From: Burkholderiales bacterium
GTDB taxonomy: Bacteria > Pseudomonadota > Gammaproteobacteria > Burkholderiales > JAEUOS01
Length of the DNA: 64,000 bases
NCBI GenBank assembly: GCA_016790635.1
Contig: JAEUOR010000066.1
Span: 61,524-125,523 of the forward strand
Direction: 5' to 3'
Below the pieces are notes generated by a model. That model saw only the letters and a list, made by a program, of their open reading frames with translations, did no database searches and was not told where the DNA came from. Of the stretch, positions 27,088 to 35,611 are shown piece after piece (position 1 is the first letter of the stretch; each line of letters starts with the position of its first letter). The translations under genes were made by a program, and so were the position numbers.

Positions 27088-27483
27088 TCAGGCGTCGGGC
27101 CGCAGCAAATCCAGCACCATCTCGACAGTGAGCGGCTTGGTGAGGAAGCCGTTGATGACCTCCAGCGAGCCAGCCCGATCACGGTCGTAAAGCGAATTCG
27201 ACGAGGTGAGCATGACGATCACCACGGTGCGCGTATCTCGCAGCAGCGGCGCGGACGCCTCGGCAACGGCGAAGCCGTTCATGTCGGGCATGTTGATGTC
27301 GAGGAACACCAGGGTGGGAATGTTCAGGTCGGCGCCTCGCAGGAACTCCAATCCGCCCTCGCCGTTCTCGCGCACCACGATCTCGCCGGCGAATCCGGCC
27401 TTCCGGATCATGATCGAGTGAAAGGTGTTGTCGTCGTCGTTGTCGTCGATCAGCACGATGCGTCGGTACGCCGTCACTGTCAT
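27088..27483 (-). CDS. Single-domain response regulator (Rcp1-like)
   Basis: A 131-residue receiver with no output domain. Acidic pocket IVLIDDNDDDN, phosphorylated Asp in VFLDINMPDMNGF, conserved Thr in VMLTSSNS and Lys in FLTKPLT. The ATG 27483 follows GGGAG and overlaps the kinase stop (ATGA), so the two are translationally coupled. The DDN type pairs with bacteriophytochrome or GAF kinases and acts by protein-protein contact or as a phosphate sink. The output partner is not in the window. Confidence 0.92.
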   Translation of the reverse strand: MTVTAYRRIVLIDDNDDDNTFHSIMIRKAGFAGEIVVRENGEGGLEFLRGADLNIPTLVFLDINMPDMNGFAVAEASAPLLRDTRTVVIVMLTSSNSLYDRDRAGSLEVINGFLTKPLTVEMVLDLLRPDA

Positions 27484-29111
27484 TCTCCCTGGGTAGAAGC
27501 CATGGCCAGCGCGGGCAGCCATACATGGAAGCAGGAGCCTTGGCCGGGTTCCGAAGTGGCCCAGATACGCCCGCCATGCAGCTCGGCGATGCGCCGGCAG
27601 ATCGCCAGGCCCAGGCCGGTGCCTTCATAGGCCTTGCGCGAATGCAGGCGCCGGAACACTTCGAAGACGCTTTCCAGCTGGGCCGCCGGGATGCCGATGC
27701 CATTGTCGGTGATCCGGATTTCGTGGCCGCCGGCGGATGCAATTGCCTCGCAGGCGATGCCGGGTGCCACGCCTTCACGGCAGAACTTGATCGCATTGGC
27801 GATGAGGTTCTGCAGCAGGATGCGCAGCAGGTGGCGTTCGCCACCGATCACCGGCAGCGCGCCAGTGGTCAATCGCGTCCCGGTGCGCTGTATCGTCGCG
27901 GCAAGATCCTCGGAGATTTCGGTGATCAGCTCGGCCAGGGGCACCGGCGCCGACGCGGCCGGCAATTGCTCGAGGCGCACGAGTTCCAGGAGGTCGTCGA
28001 GCAGGTTCTTCAGGCGCCTGCCGCCGCCCAGGATCCTGTTCAAGCAGTCGCGGGCGGCAGGATCAAGCGCCCCGCCATGGTCGACATCGAGCAGGGTGGC
28101 GAAGTTGACGATCGAATTCAGCGGCTCGCGCAGGTCGTGCGAAAGGATGTGGATGAAACGCTGCTGCGCCAGGGTTCTGTTCTCGAGCGACGCCACCGTC
28201 GCCGCCAGTTCCTCGCCACGCTCCACCAGCGCCGTTACGTCGCGCCCGCGCAGCACCGTGCCGACAATGCTCCCGTGGTCATCGCGCACCGGTAGAACGC
28301 TGATGTCCATGTGGCACTTCCCGCGCGCCTTGTAATGCCGCTCCGACCGGTAGTGGCAGACTTCACCCGCCTGCGCGCGCTCCGCCTCGGGTTTGATGCG
28401 GGACTCAAAGTAAGCCTGACCGAAAATTTCGGCTCCGGATCGGCCGAGTACGTCCTTGGAAGTGAGCCCGTTGTAATCGAGGTAAGTCTGGTTGACATAG
28501 CGAAAGACGTAATCCTTGTCGACGTAGGCCATCAGGTCGGTACTGAACACCGCTACGGCGAGCATGTGCTCGACCTCGCGCTTGGCAGCCTCCGCCGCAA
28601 GCTTTGCCTCGCGACGCGCGAGCCGCCCGCGGTCGAGCAGGGCAGCGGCCAGGCGCGACAGTCCGGCCAGCGCCTCCAGTTGGTGGCGTTCAAGCCGTCG
28701 CGGCGCCCGGTCGATGGCGCAAACCGTTCCGAGTGCCATGCCGTCAGTGGTGACGATCGGCGCGCCGGCGTAAAAGCGGATCGAAGGGTCGCCGGTGACC
28801 AGCGGATTGGCGGCAAAGCGCGGGTCGGCATGCGCATCCTCGACCACCAGCATCTTGCCCGGATCGAGGATCGCGTGGGCGCAGAATGCCAGCTCGCGGG
28901 GCGTCTCGGTCGCATCGAGCCCATGGCGCGACTTGAACCATTGCCGATCCCGGTCGACCAGGGAAACCAGGGCGATCGGGGTGCCGCAGATGGTCGCGGC
29001 AAGGCGGGTGAGGTCGTCGTAGGCGCTTTCCGGATCGGTATCGAGCACCGACATGCCGTCCAGCGCCGCCAGGCGCCGGGCCTCGTTCGCTGGAATTTTT
29101 GCGGGAACCAT
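27480..29111 (-). CDS. Soluble GAF-PAS sensor histidine kinase
   Basis: A 543-residue kinase without membrane segments. N-terminal GAF domain (PIALVSLVDRDRQWFKSRHG, then AGAPIVTTDGMALGTVCAID), a coiled linker, and a PAS domain (YVFRYVNQTYLDYNG then GTVLRGRDV). The HisKA phospho-acceptor is in FIHILSHDLREPLNSIVNF, and the ATPase domain runs from NLIANAIKF to YEGTGLGLAICRRIAELHGG. ATG 29111 (MVPAKIPANEARRL) is chosen because the GAF region follows directly. It is co-transcribed with the receiver at 27088. The signal is unknown; GAF domains of this subtype are cytosolic small-molecule or redox sensors. Confidence 0.92.
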   Translation of the reverse strand: MVPAKIPANEARRLAALDGMSVLDTDPESAYDDLTRLAATICGTPIALVSLVDRDRQWFKSRHGLDATETPRELAFCAHAILDPGKMLVVEDAHADPRFAANPLVTGDPSIRFYAGAPIVTTDGMALGTVCAIDRAPRRLERHQLEALAGLSRLAAALLDRGRLARREAKLAAEAAKREVEHMLAVAVFSTDLMAYVDKDYVFRYVNQTYLDYNGLTSKDVLGRSGAEIFGQAYFESRIKPEAERAQAGEVCHYRSERHYKARGKCHMDISVLPVRDDHGSIVGTVLRGRDVTALVERGEELAATVASLENRTLAQQRFIHILSHDLREPLNSIVNFATLLDVDHGGALDPAARDCLNRILGGGRRLKNLLDDLLELVRLEQLPAASAPVPLAELITEISEDLAATIQRTGTRLTTGALPVIGGERHLLRILLQNLIANAIKFCREGVAPGIACEAIASAGGHEIRITDNGIGIPAAQLESVFEVFRRLHSRKAYEGTGLGLAICRRIAELHGGRIWATSEPGQGSCFHVWLPALAMASTQGE

Positions 29112-29213
29112 TGCGGGGGCTTTTTGGATCGGGCCGATGAGCGAACACGAACGCGCAGACAAGTCGCGCGCATGATAGTGGGTTTTCGTTATTGAACGGG
29201 CGGAGAACCCGGC

Positions 29214-29996
29214 TCAGCGCCCTTGCCAGGCAGGCGGGCGGCGCTCCAGGAAGGCGCGCACGCCATTCCTGAAATCCTCGCTGCCGAAGCACATGCGCAC
29301 CAGGTCGTCGTCCTCGACATGCACGGTCATGGCTTCGCGCAGGCGCCGCAGTTGCTCCTTGGTCGCCGTCAGGGTGAGCGGCGCCATCCCGGCCACCAGG
29401 CGCGCCAATTCGTCGACGCGCTGCGTGAGGGCATCGGCGTCCGCGACCACCTCGGTCACCAGGCCAGCGGCCTGCGCCTCGTCGGCCTCGACCAGGCGTC
29501 CGGTGAAGATCAGTTCGGTCACCCGCGCCGGACCGATCAGCGCGGCCAGGCGCGCGACGTTGTGGATTGACAGGCAGTTGCCCAGGGTACGGGCGATCGG
29601 GAAGCCCAGGCGCGAGGCGCGCGTGGCCACGCGCAGGTCGCATACCGAAGCGATCGCCGCACCACCGCCGGTGCAGGCGCCGTCGATCGCGGCGATCACC
29701 GGCTTGGGACAGCGCTCGAGCAGGCCGACCGCGTCGCCGAGGCGCTTTTCGTAGGCGATGCCGTCTTCGCCGCTCTTGAAGTCGAGAAACTGCGAAATGT
29801 CCGTACCAGCCGCGAAGGCCTTGCCGCCGGCGCCGCGGATCACGACCACGCGGATGGCCGGATCGGCGGCAACCTCCCCGGCGATGCGCGCCAGGCCCTC
29901 GTACATGGCATAGGTCAGCGCGTTGCGCGCCTGCGGGCGGTTGAGCGTCACGTGCGCGATGCCGTCACGCGATTCGTAGATCAGGTCGTCGTCCAA
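29214..29996 (-). CDS. Enoyl-CoA hydratase/isomerase family (crotonase) protein
   Basis: A 260-residue crotonase-fold protein. Oxyanion-hole motifs are GKAFAAGTDISQF and IAAIDGACTGGGAAIASVCDLR. TTG 29996 is chosen because GGAGA lies a few bases upstream and LDDDLIYESRDGIAHVTLNR is the normal family beginning. Glu144 of rat hydratase appears replaced (GFPIARTLG where a PE pair is expected), while the second glutamate (RVTELIF) is present. It may therefore be an isomerase, decarboxylase or lyase rather than a plain hydratase. Divergent from the flavodoxin-like gene. Confidence 0.87.
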   Translation of the reverse strand: MDDDLIYESRDGIAHVTLNRPQARNALTYAMYEGLARIAGEVAADPAIRVVVIRGAGGKAFAAGTDISQFLDFKSGEDGIAYEKRLGDAVGLLERCPKPVIAAIDGACTGGGAAIASVCDLRVATRASRLGFPIARTLGNCLSIHNVARLAALIGPARVTELIFTGRLVEADEAQAAGLVTEVVADADALTQRVDELARLVAGMAPLTLTATKEQLRRLREAMTVHVEDDDLVRMCFGSEDFRNGVRAFLERRPPAWQGR

Positions 29997-30148
29997 ATGG
30001 GCTCTCCGGAAGAATGGCAGGCAGCAGTGCCAGCGCCGGAAGTCTATTGCACGACGCGCCTCACGTGATGCGCCGCCGGCCCGTGCGGTGATACATTGGT
30101 CATCACCTGTGCGACTGATCGCAAGGCACACCACGCCGCAGCACAACC

Positions 30149-30640
30149 ATGCGAACGCTCCTCATCGTCTTCCACTCCGCGACTGGCGGCACGCGCCAGA
30201 TGGCGGAGGCCGCGGCGCGCGGTGCGGGCGGCGAAGACGGTGTGACCGTACGCCTCATGCATGCCGGGGCCGCGGCGCCTGAAGACGTGCTCGCAGCGCA
30301 CGCTTATATCTTCGCGACCCCGGAGAACCTGGGCTCGATGGCCGGTCTCATGAAGGACTTCTTCGATCGCTGCTATTACCCGGCGTTCGACAAGGTCAAC
30401 GGCTGCGCCTACGCCAGCATGGTGTGCGCCGGCAGCGACGGCCAGGGCGCGGCGCGGCAAATTGAGCGCATCGCCACCGGCTGGCGCTTGAAGCCGGTTG
30501 CCGGCCCGCTGATCGTCTGCACCCACGCGCAGACGCCCGAGGCCATCCTCGCCCCCAAGCACATCGCCGCGGCCGATCTGGCGCGCTGTGAAGAGGTCGG
30601 GCACATGCTGGCCGCGGGCCTGGGCGCTGGGGTGTTCTAG
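30149..30640 (+). CDS. Flavodoxin-fold/NADPH-dependent FMN reductase family protein
   Basis: A 163-residue flavodoxin-fold protein. The FMN phosphate loop is HSATGGTRQMAEA at the N-terminus, followed by the second flavin-contact strand YIFATPENLGSMAG and the YYPAFDKVNG segment, as in NAD(P)H-quinone or FMN reductases. The start ATG is the first in a clean frame. A hairpin with TTTT follows at 30721-30740. The redox partner is unknown. It has no signal peptide. Confidence 0.82.
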   Translation: MRTLLIVFHSATGGTRQMAEAAARGAGGEDGVTVRLMHAGAAAPEDVLAAHAYIFATPENLGSMAGLMKDFFDRCYYPAFDKVNGCAYASMVCAGSDGQGAARQIERIATGWRLKPVAGPLIVCTHAQTPEAILAPKHIAAADLARCEEVGHMLAAGLGAGVF

Positions 30641-30720
30641 AGCGGATCCGGCGTACCGCGCCAGGACCCCTGCTTGAGCGATAATCCGCGCCTTCGCCGG
30701 CAGCTCCCGCAGCGGCGCGC

Positions 30721-30740
30721 CTAGGGTCAACCCTAGTTTT
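30721..30740 (+). terminator. Rho-independent terminator-like hairpin
   Basis: CTAGGG (30721-30726), loop TCAA, CCCTAG (30731-30736), then TTTT. It lies 80 bases after the flavodoxin-like gene and 100 bases before the ABC operon, so it likely ends the first transcript. It is one of the few hairpins in the window with a T-run. Confidence 0.5.
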
Positions 30741-30839
30741 CCTGCGCTGTTGAATCAGCACAATCACGCCCTCATATGCGACTCGCGCGCGGGTCAAGCG
30801 CGCGCGAAGCTCGTCAAGACGAACACGACAAGAACCCAT

Positions 30840-31781
30840 ATGATCCAGATCGAGAATCTGACCAAGACCTTCGGGCGCAAGACCGCGGTCGACAACCTGT
30901 CGTTCACGGTCGAACGCGGCGAGGTGCTGGGCTTCCTGGGGCCCAATGGCGCCGGCAAGTCGACCACCATGCGCATGATCACCGGCTTTTATCCGCCGAC
31001 CGCCGGGCGCATTCGCGTCGGCGGTGCGGACGTGACCGAGGAGCCACTCAAGACCAAGGCCATGATCGGCTATCTGCCCGAGAACGCTGCGGCTTACGCC
31101 GACATGACTGTGCACGGCTTTCTCGATTTCGCCGCCGAGATGCGCGGGATTTCCGGCGATGCACGCAAGCGCGCCATCGGCCGTGTCGTCGAGTTGTGCT
31201 TCCTGCAAAGCGTTCTGCACCAGTCCATCGACACCTTGTCCAAGGGTTATCGTCATCGCACCTGCCTGGCGCAGTCGCTGATCCACGAGCCCGACGTGCT
31301 GATCATGGACGAGCCCACCGACGGACTGGACCCGAACCAGAAGCATGAGGTGCGCACACTGATCCGCGAGATCGGCAAGACCAAGGCGGTGGTGTTCTCG
31401 ACCCACATCCTCGAAGAGGTCGATGCGGCCTGCACGCGCGCCATCATCATCGACCGCGGACGCATGGTCGCCAACGGCACGCCCTCGGAGTTGAAGGCGC
31501 GCTCAGAACTGGCCGGCGCGGTCACCCTGCGGGCCGAAGGCGTGGGCGCCGACGCGCTGGGCGAGAAGCTGGGCGCGCTGACCGAGGCTGTGCGCTGGGA
31601 GCGCATGGCAGACGAGGGAGTGCGCGTCTATCCGGCCGCCGGCGCGCAGGCCACGCTGGTGCGCGCTGTCGTCGCGCTGGCCGAACGCGAACACTGGCGC
31701 CTGGGCCAGCTGTCCACAGACGAAGGCGCGCTGGACCAGGTCTTTCGCTCGCTCACCCTGCCCGACACGGTCAAGAAATGA
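30840..31781 (+). CDS. ABC transporter ATP-binding protein (GldA/NosF-like)
   Basis: A 313-residue ATPase. Walker A GPNGAGKST near residue 38, the signature region LSKGYRHRTCLAQSL (the form used by the Gld/Nos branch), Walker B VLIMDEPTDGLDP and the switch His in VFSTHILEEVD. A C-terminal extension of about 90 residues is typical of drug/gliding-type exporters. The stop overlaps the permease start (ATGA). It is the first of four co-oriented genes (ATPase, permease, GldG-like, DUF4340) forming an envelope-located ABC complex of unknown substrate. Confidence 0.92.
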   Translation: MIQIENLTKTFGRKTAVDNLSFTVERGEVLGFLGPNGAGKSTTMRMITGFYPPTAGRIRVGGADVTEEPLKTKAMIGYLPENAAAYADMTVHGFLDFAAEMRGISGDARKRAIGRVVELCFLQSVLHQSIDTLSKGYRHRTCLAQSLIHEPDVLIMDEPTDGLDPNQKHEVRTLIREIGKTKAVVFSTHILEEVDAACTRAIIIDRGRMVANGTPSELKARSELAGAVTLRAEGVGADALGEKLGALTEAVRWERMADEGVRVYPAAGAQATLVRAVVALAEREHWRLGQLSTDEGALDQVFRSLTLPDTVKK

Positions 31782-32527
31782 AGCACTCCCCCACCGCATC
31801 CATCCTGGCGATCGCGCGGCGCGAAACGCGCTCGTACTTCGGCTCGCCGGTCGCCTATGTGTTCCTGGTCATCTTTTTGCTCATGACCGGGTTCTTCACT
31901 TTCACCGTCGGCAGCTTCTTCGAGCGCGGCGAAGCCAGCCTGGCCTCGTTCTTCGCCTGGCATCCCTGGCTGTACCTGGTGCTGGTGCCCGCCATCGGCA
32001 TGCGCCTGTGGTCCGAGGAGCGCCGCTCGGGCACCATCGAACTGCTCCTGACCCTGCCGGTCAACCCATGGGAGGCCATCCTCGGCAAGTTCCTGGCCTC
32101 GTGGCTGTTCTTGGGCCTTGGCCTGGCGCTCACCTTCCCGGTGGTCATCACGGTGAATTGGCTGGGCGACCCCGACAACGGGCAGGTCATCGCCGGCTAC
32201 CTGGGCAGCCTGCTGCTGGCGGGCGCCTATCTTGCGATCACCGGCATGACCTCGGCCATGACGCGCAACCAGGTGGTCGCCTTCATCCTGTCGGTGGTCC
32301 TGTGCCTGTTCCTGATCCTGGCCGGCTTCAACCCGGTGACCGACATGCTCACGCGCTGGGCCAGCCCGACGGTGGTCGAGGCGGTGGCCGCGTTTTCGGT
32401 CATGACCCACTTCGACGGTTTCCAGAAGGGCGTGATCGATTCACGCGATCTGCTGTTTTTCCTCTCCGTGACCGGCTTCGCGCTTTTCGCGACCGCGATC
32501 ATCCTGCGCAATCGTCGCGGAGGTTGA
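31778..32527 (+). CDS. ABC-2 type permease (GldF-like)
   Basis: A 249-residue integral membrane protein with about six hydrophobic segments, including VAYVFLVIFLLMTGFFTF, WLYLVLVPAIGMRLW, WLFLGLGLALTFPVVIT, VIAGYLGSLLLAGAYLAI and VVAFILSVVLCLFLILAG. ARRETRSYFGSPVAYVF and WSEERRSGTIELLLTLP are hallmarks of the GldF/ABC-2 family. It overlaps the ATPase gene by four bases, and a GGAGG ribosome site for the next gene overlaps its last codons. Confidence 0.92.
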   Translation: MKHSPTASILAIARRETRSYFGSPVAYVFLVIFLLMTGFFTFTVGSFFERGEASLASFFAWHPWLYLVLVPAIGMRLWSEERRSGTIELLLTLPVNPWEAILGKFLASWLFLGLGLALTFPVVITVNWLGDPDNGQVIAGYLGSLLLAGAYLAITGMTSAMTRNQVVAFILSVVLCLFLILAGFNPVTDMLTRWASPTVVEAVAAFSVMTHFDGFQKGVIDSRDLLFFLSVTGFALFATAIILRNRRGG

Positions 32528-32531
32528 TGCC

Positions 32532-34427
32532 ATGAAAAAATCCGAGAACCTCATCTACTCGGCGATCGGCCTGATCGCCCTTTTCCTGCTGCTGGTGGCG
32601 GCCAATTTCCTGGCCTCGCGCGGCGCGGTGCGTGCCGACCTGACCGAAGGGCGCATCTACACCCTGTCGGAAGGCACCAAGAAGATCCTCGGCAAGATCG
32701 ACGGCCAGGTGAAGATCCGCCTGTACTCGACCAAGGGCGACATGCCCGTGCAATTGAAGAGCTTCGGCCAGCGCGTCGAGGACCTGCTTGCCGAATTCAA
32801 GTCGGTGGCCGGCGACAAGCTCGTCATCGAGAAGTACAACCCCAAACCCGATTCGGACGAGGAGGACGCCGCGCAGCTGGATGGCGTCGAGCCGCAGCAA
32901 TTGGCCACCGGCGAGCAGTTCTACCTGGGCCTGTCGGTATCGCGCCTGGACCGCAAGCAGACCATGCCCGGCATCAACCCGCAGCGCGAGCGCCTGCTGG
33001 AATACGACCTGATCCGCCTGATTGCGCAGGTGGCGGTGACCGAGCGACCGGTCGTGGGCCTGATGAGTGCCCTGCCCGTGCAGGGCGCTCCATTCAACAT
33101 GATGACCCGGCAGCCGACCGAAGCCTGGGTGCTGCACGGCGAGTTGAAGCGCGACTTCGACCTGCGCGTGGTCGATTTCAATGCCGACAAGATCGACCCG
33201 GCGATCAAGGTGCTGCTGCTCATCCACCCACGCGACATCTCCGAGCGCACCGAGTACGCGCTCGACCAGTTCGTCTTGCGTGGCGGCAAGCTGATCGCCT
33301 TCGTCGACCCGCACATGTACTTCGACCAGCAACCCAACCCGATGATGCCGATGGCCCAGGGCCAGCCCGGGCAGTCGACCCTGCCGACGCTCTTCAAGTC
33401 CTGGGGCGTCAACATGGAAGTGGGCAAGGTGCTGGCGGATGTGACCTACGCCTCGGGACAGGGCCAGCGCCTCACGCCCACCATCATGACCCTGAACCGC
33501 AGCGCGTTCAATCGGGATGACGTGGCCGTAAGCCAGGTCGAGACCCTGCTCCTGGCATTCTCGGGCGCCTTCGACATCAAGCCCGCGGCCGGACTCACGG
33601 TCAGCGAACTGATGCGCTCCTCGCCCAACAACATGTTCGTCGACTCCATCGTCGCCTCGGTGTCGGGCGACGCGGCCATGAAAGGATTCGCACCGACCAA
33701 CAAGTCGCTGCCGCTTGCGGTGCGCATGACGGGCAAGTTCAAGAGCGCGTTTCCGGGCGGCCAGCCCGCCGATCCCCGCGCACCGCCAGGCGCGCCGCCC
33801 GGTGCTGCCGCCGGCAAGGACGAGCCCAAGAAGGACGCCACCCCGGCCGCTGCCCTCAAGGAAGGCGCCGCCGACAATACCGTGGTGCTGGTGGCCGATG
33901 CCGACATGCTTGCCGACGGCGCCGCGGTCGAAGTGCAGAACATCTTCGGCCAGCGCGTGGTGATCCCGTCGAACGGCAACCTGGCGTTCGTGCAGGGCTT
34001 GGTCGAGCAGGCCGCCGCCGGCGATGACCTGTCGTCGCTGCGTTCGCGCACCTCGATCTTCCGCCCGCTCACGGTGGTGCGGCAGATGGAGACCGAGGCG
34101 CAAAAACAGTACTTCGGCAAGATCAAGTCGCTCGAGGACGACCTCACGCAGACCACCGAGAAGATGCAGGCCCTGCAGAAGCAGTCGGGCGGGCCGAAGT
34201 CGGCGCAGATCCTCTCGGCAGCCCAGCAGTCGGAACTGGACCGCTTCAAGAAGCGCGTCGCCGAGTCACGGCGTGAACTGAAGGAACTGCGCAAGAACCT
34301 GCGTCAGGATTCCGAAGCGCTGCAGTTCTGGACCAAGGTGGTCAACATCGCCTTGATGCCTGTCCTGGTCGCGCTGTTCGGCCTGGGACTGTGGTGGTCG
34401 CGCCAGCGTCGCGTCGCGGGAGCCTGA
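32532..34427 (+). CDS. GldG family ABC-transporter auxiliary protein
   Basis: A 631-residue protein anchored by TM helices at both ends: LIYSAIGLIALFLLLVAANF at the N-terminus and IALMPVLVALFGLGLWW before the basic C-terminal tail. The large periplasmic middle contains the DUF4350/GldG domain (ADLTEGRIYTLSEGTKKIL, VGLMSALPVQG, GGKLIAFVDPHMYFD), a Pro/Ala-rich linker near 415-440, and a coiled coil near the end (IKSLEDDLTQTTEKMQALQK). The start has GGAGG eight bases upstream. GldG-like proteins accompany GldA/F-type ABC systems in many non-gliding bacteria; the cargo is unknown. Confidence 0.92.
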   Translation: MKKSENLIYSAIGLIALFLLLVAANFLASRGAVRADLTEGRIYTLSEGTKKILGKIDGQVKIRLYSTKGDMPVQLKSFGQRVEDLLAEFKSVAGDKLVIEKYNPKPDSDEEDAAQLDGVEPQQLATGEQFYLGLSVSRLDRKQTMPGINPQRERLLEYDLIRLIAQVAVTERPVVGLMSALPVQGAPFNMMTRQPTEAWVLHGELKRDFDLRVVDFNADKIDPAIKVLLLIHPRDISERTEYALDQFVLRGGKLIAFVDPHMYFDQQPNPMMPMAQGQPGQSTLPTLFKSWGVNMEVGKVLADVTYASGQGQRLTPTIMTLNRSAFNRDDVAVSQVETLLLAFSGAFDIKPAAGLTVSELMRSSPNNMFVDSIVASVSGDAAMKGFAPTNKSLPLAVRMTGKFKSAFPGGQPADPRAPPGAPPGAAAGKDEPKKDATPAAALKEGAADNTVVLVADADMLADGAAVEVQNIFGQRVVIPSNGNLAFVQGLVEQAAAGDDLSSLRSRTSIFRPLTVVRQMETEAQKQYFGKIKSLEDDLTQTTEKMQALQKQSGGPKSAQILSAAQQSELDRFKKRVAESRRELKELRKNLRQDSEALQFWTKVVNIALMPVLVALFGLGLWWSRQRRVAGA

Positions 34428-34432
34428 CGATC

Positions 34433-35605
34433 ATGAGCAGCCGCATCGCCGCAATCCTCATCATCCTGGCCGTCGCCGCCCTGGGCGGTTCGTGGTTCCT
34501 GCTCAAGGACGAGGGCAAATCCTCGCCGACCGCGGTCAAGCTGGGCCAGACGCTCTTCCCGCAGCTGCAGGCCGAGGCCATCGCCAGCATAGTCGTCGCT
34601 GCGCCGGACGGCACGCTGACCCTGGCCAAGAAGGAAGACCGCTGGGTCATTGTCGAACAAGGCGGTTTCCCGGCCGACATCGACCGCGTCACCGAACTGG
34701 TCGTCAAAGCCATCGAACTCAAGACCGGGCAGAGCGAGCCCATCGCCGAGAAGGAACGCGCGCGCATGCTCCTGGGCCCTCCGGGCAAGGGCGAGGGCGC
34801 GGCGACCTCGGTCGCGTTCAAGGACAAGGACGGCAAGGTCCTGGCCGAACTCCTGGTCGGCAAGAAGTACTTTCGCAACGAACCCGCAGGGGACCCAACC
34901 AAGGCCCTGGGCGACGGCCGCTTCGTCATGCTCGCCAGCGACACCACGCGCGTGATCGTGGTCTCCGACCCGCTGCGCCAGGCCAGCATCAAGCCGGTCG
35001 ACTGGATCGCGCGTGAAGGCTTCGGCATCGAGAACGTCAAGACCCTGGATGTGAAGGTGGCCGAGGGCGGCTACAAGCTCGCACGCGAGGTACCAGACGG
35101 CAACTTCGTGCTCGACGGCAAGGGCGGCGAACTCGACCCCTTCAAGGCCAGCGGCGCGGCCTTGGCGCTGGGCCGGCTGGAACTGGAAGACCTGGGACCC
35201 AAGGAAGCCGAGGCAGGTTTCGACAAGGGATCGCAGATCGTCGCGACCACCTTCGACGGCCTCACCTACACCATGAAGGTGGGCGCGCTGGCCAAGGACC
35301 GTTACCCCGTGCAGGTCAGCGTCGAGGGTACGCCGACGCGCGCGCCCAAGCCCGCGCCAGCCAAGCCTGACGAAAAGGCCGAAGACAAGGACAAGCGCGA
35401 GAAGGCCGCGGCCGACGAAGTCAAGCGCTTCACCGAGCGCGTCGCGCGCGAAAAGTCGCTCGCGCCCTTTGTCGTGCTGGTGGCCAAGAACAAGCTGGAC
35501 GAGGTGTTGAAAAAGCGCGACGACTTCCTGAAGAAGGAAGAAAAGAAGGACGGCGACAAGAAGGACGGTGCCAGGAAGGACGACAAGAAGGGCGCGAAGA
35601 AGTAG
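34433..35605 (+). CDS. DUF4340 domain-containing protein
   Basis: A 390-residue protein. N-terminal membrane anchor IAAILIILAVAALGGSWFLL, then an extracytoplasmic DUF4340 domain (LFPQLQAEAIASIVV, LAKKEDRWVI, FPADIDRVTELV, VGKKYFRN). The last 70 residues are strongly charged and lysine-rich (KPDEKAEDKDKREKAAADE and a KKDGDKKDG tail), presumably disordered. ATG 34433 lies five bases after the GldG-like stop. DUF4340 proteins are the usual fourth member of this ABC operon. It converges on a kinase gene with only six bases between stops. Confidence 0.92.
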   Translation: MSSRIAAILIILAVAALGGSWFLLKDEGKSSPTAVKLGQTLFPQLQAEAIASIVVAAPDGTLTLAKKEDRWVIVEQGGFPADIDRVTELVVKAIELKTGQSEPIAEKERARMLLGPPGKGEGAATSVAFKDKDGKVLAELLVGKKYFRNEPAGDPTKALGDGRFVMLASDTTRVIVVSDPLRQASIKPVDWIAREGFGIENVKTLDVKVAEGGYKLAREVPDGNFVLDGKGGELDPFKASGAALALGRLELEDLGPKEAEAGFDKGSQIVATTFDGLTYTMKVGALAKDRYPVQVSVEGTPTRAPKPAPAKPDEKAEDKDKREKAAADEVKRFTERVAREKSLAPFVVLVAKNKLDEVLKKRDDFLKKEEKKDGDKKDGARKDDKKGAKK

Positions 35606-35611
35606 TCGCGG

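Noticed and set aside
30840..31781. Degenerate ABC signature motif as a sign of inactivation
   Set aside because: LSKGYR is the normal form in the Gld/Nos branch; Walker A and B and the switch His are intact.
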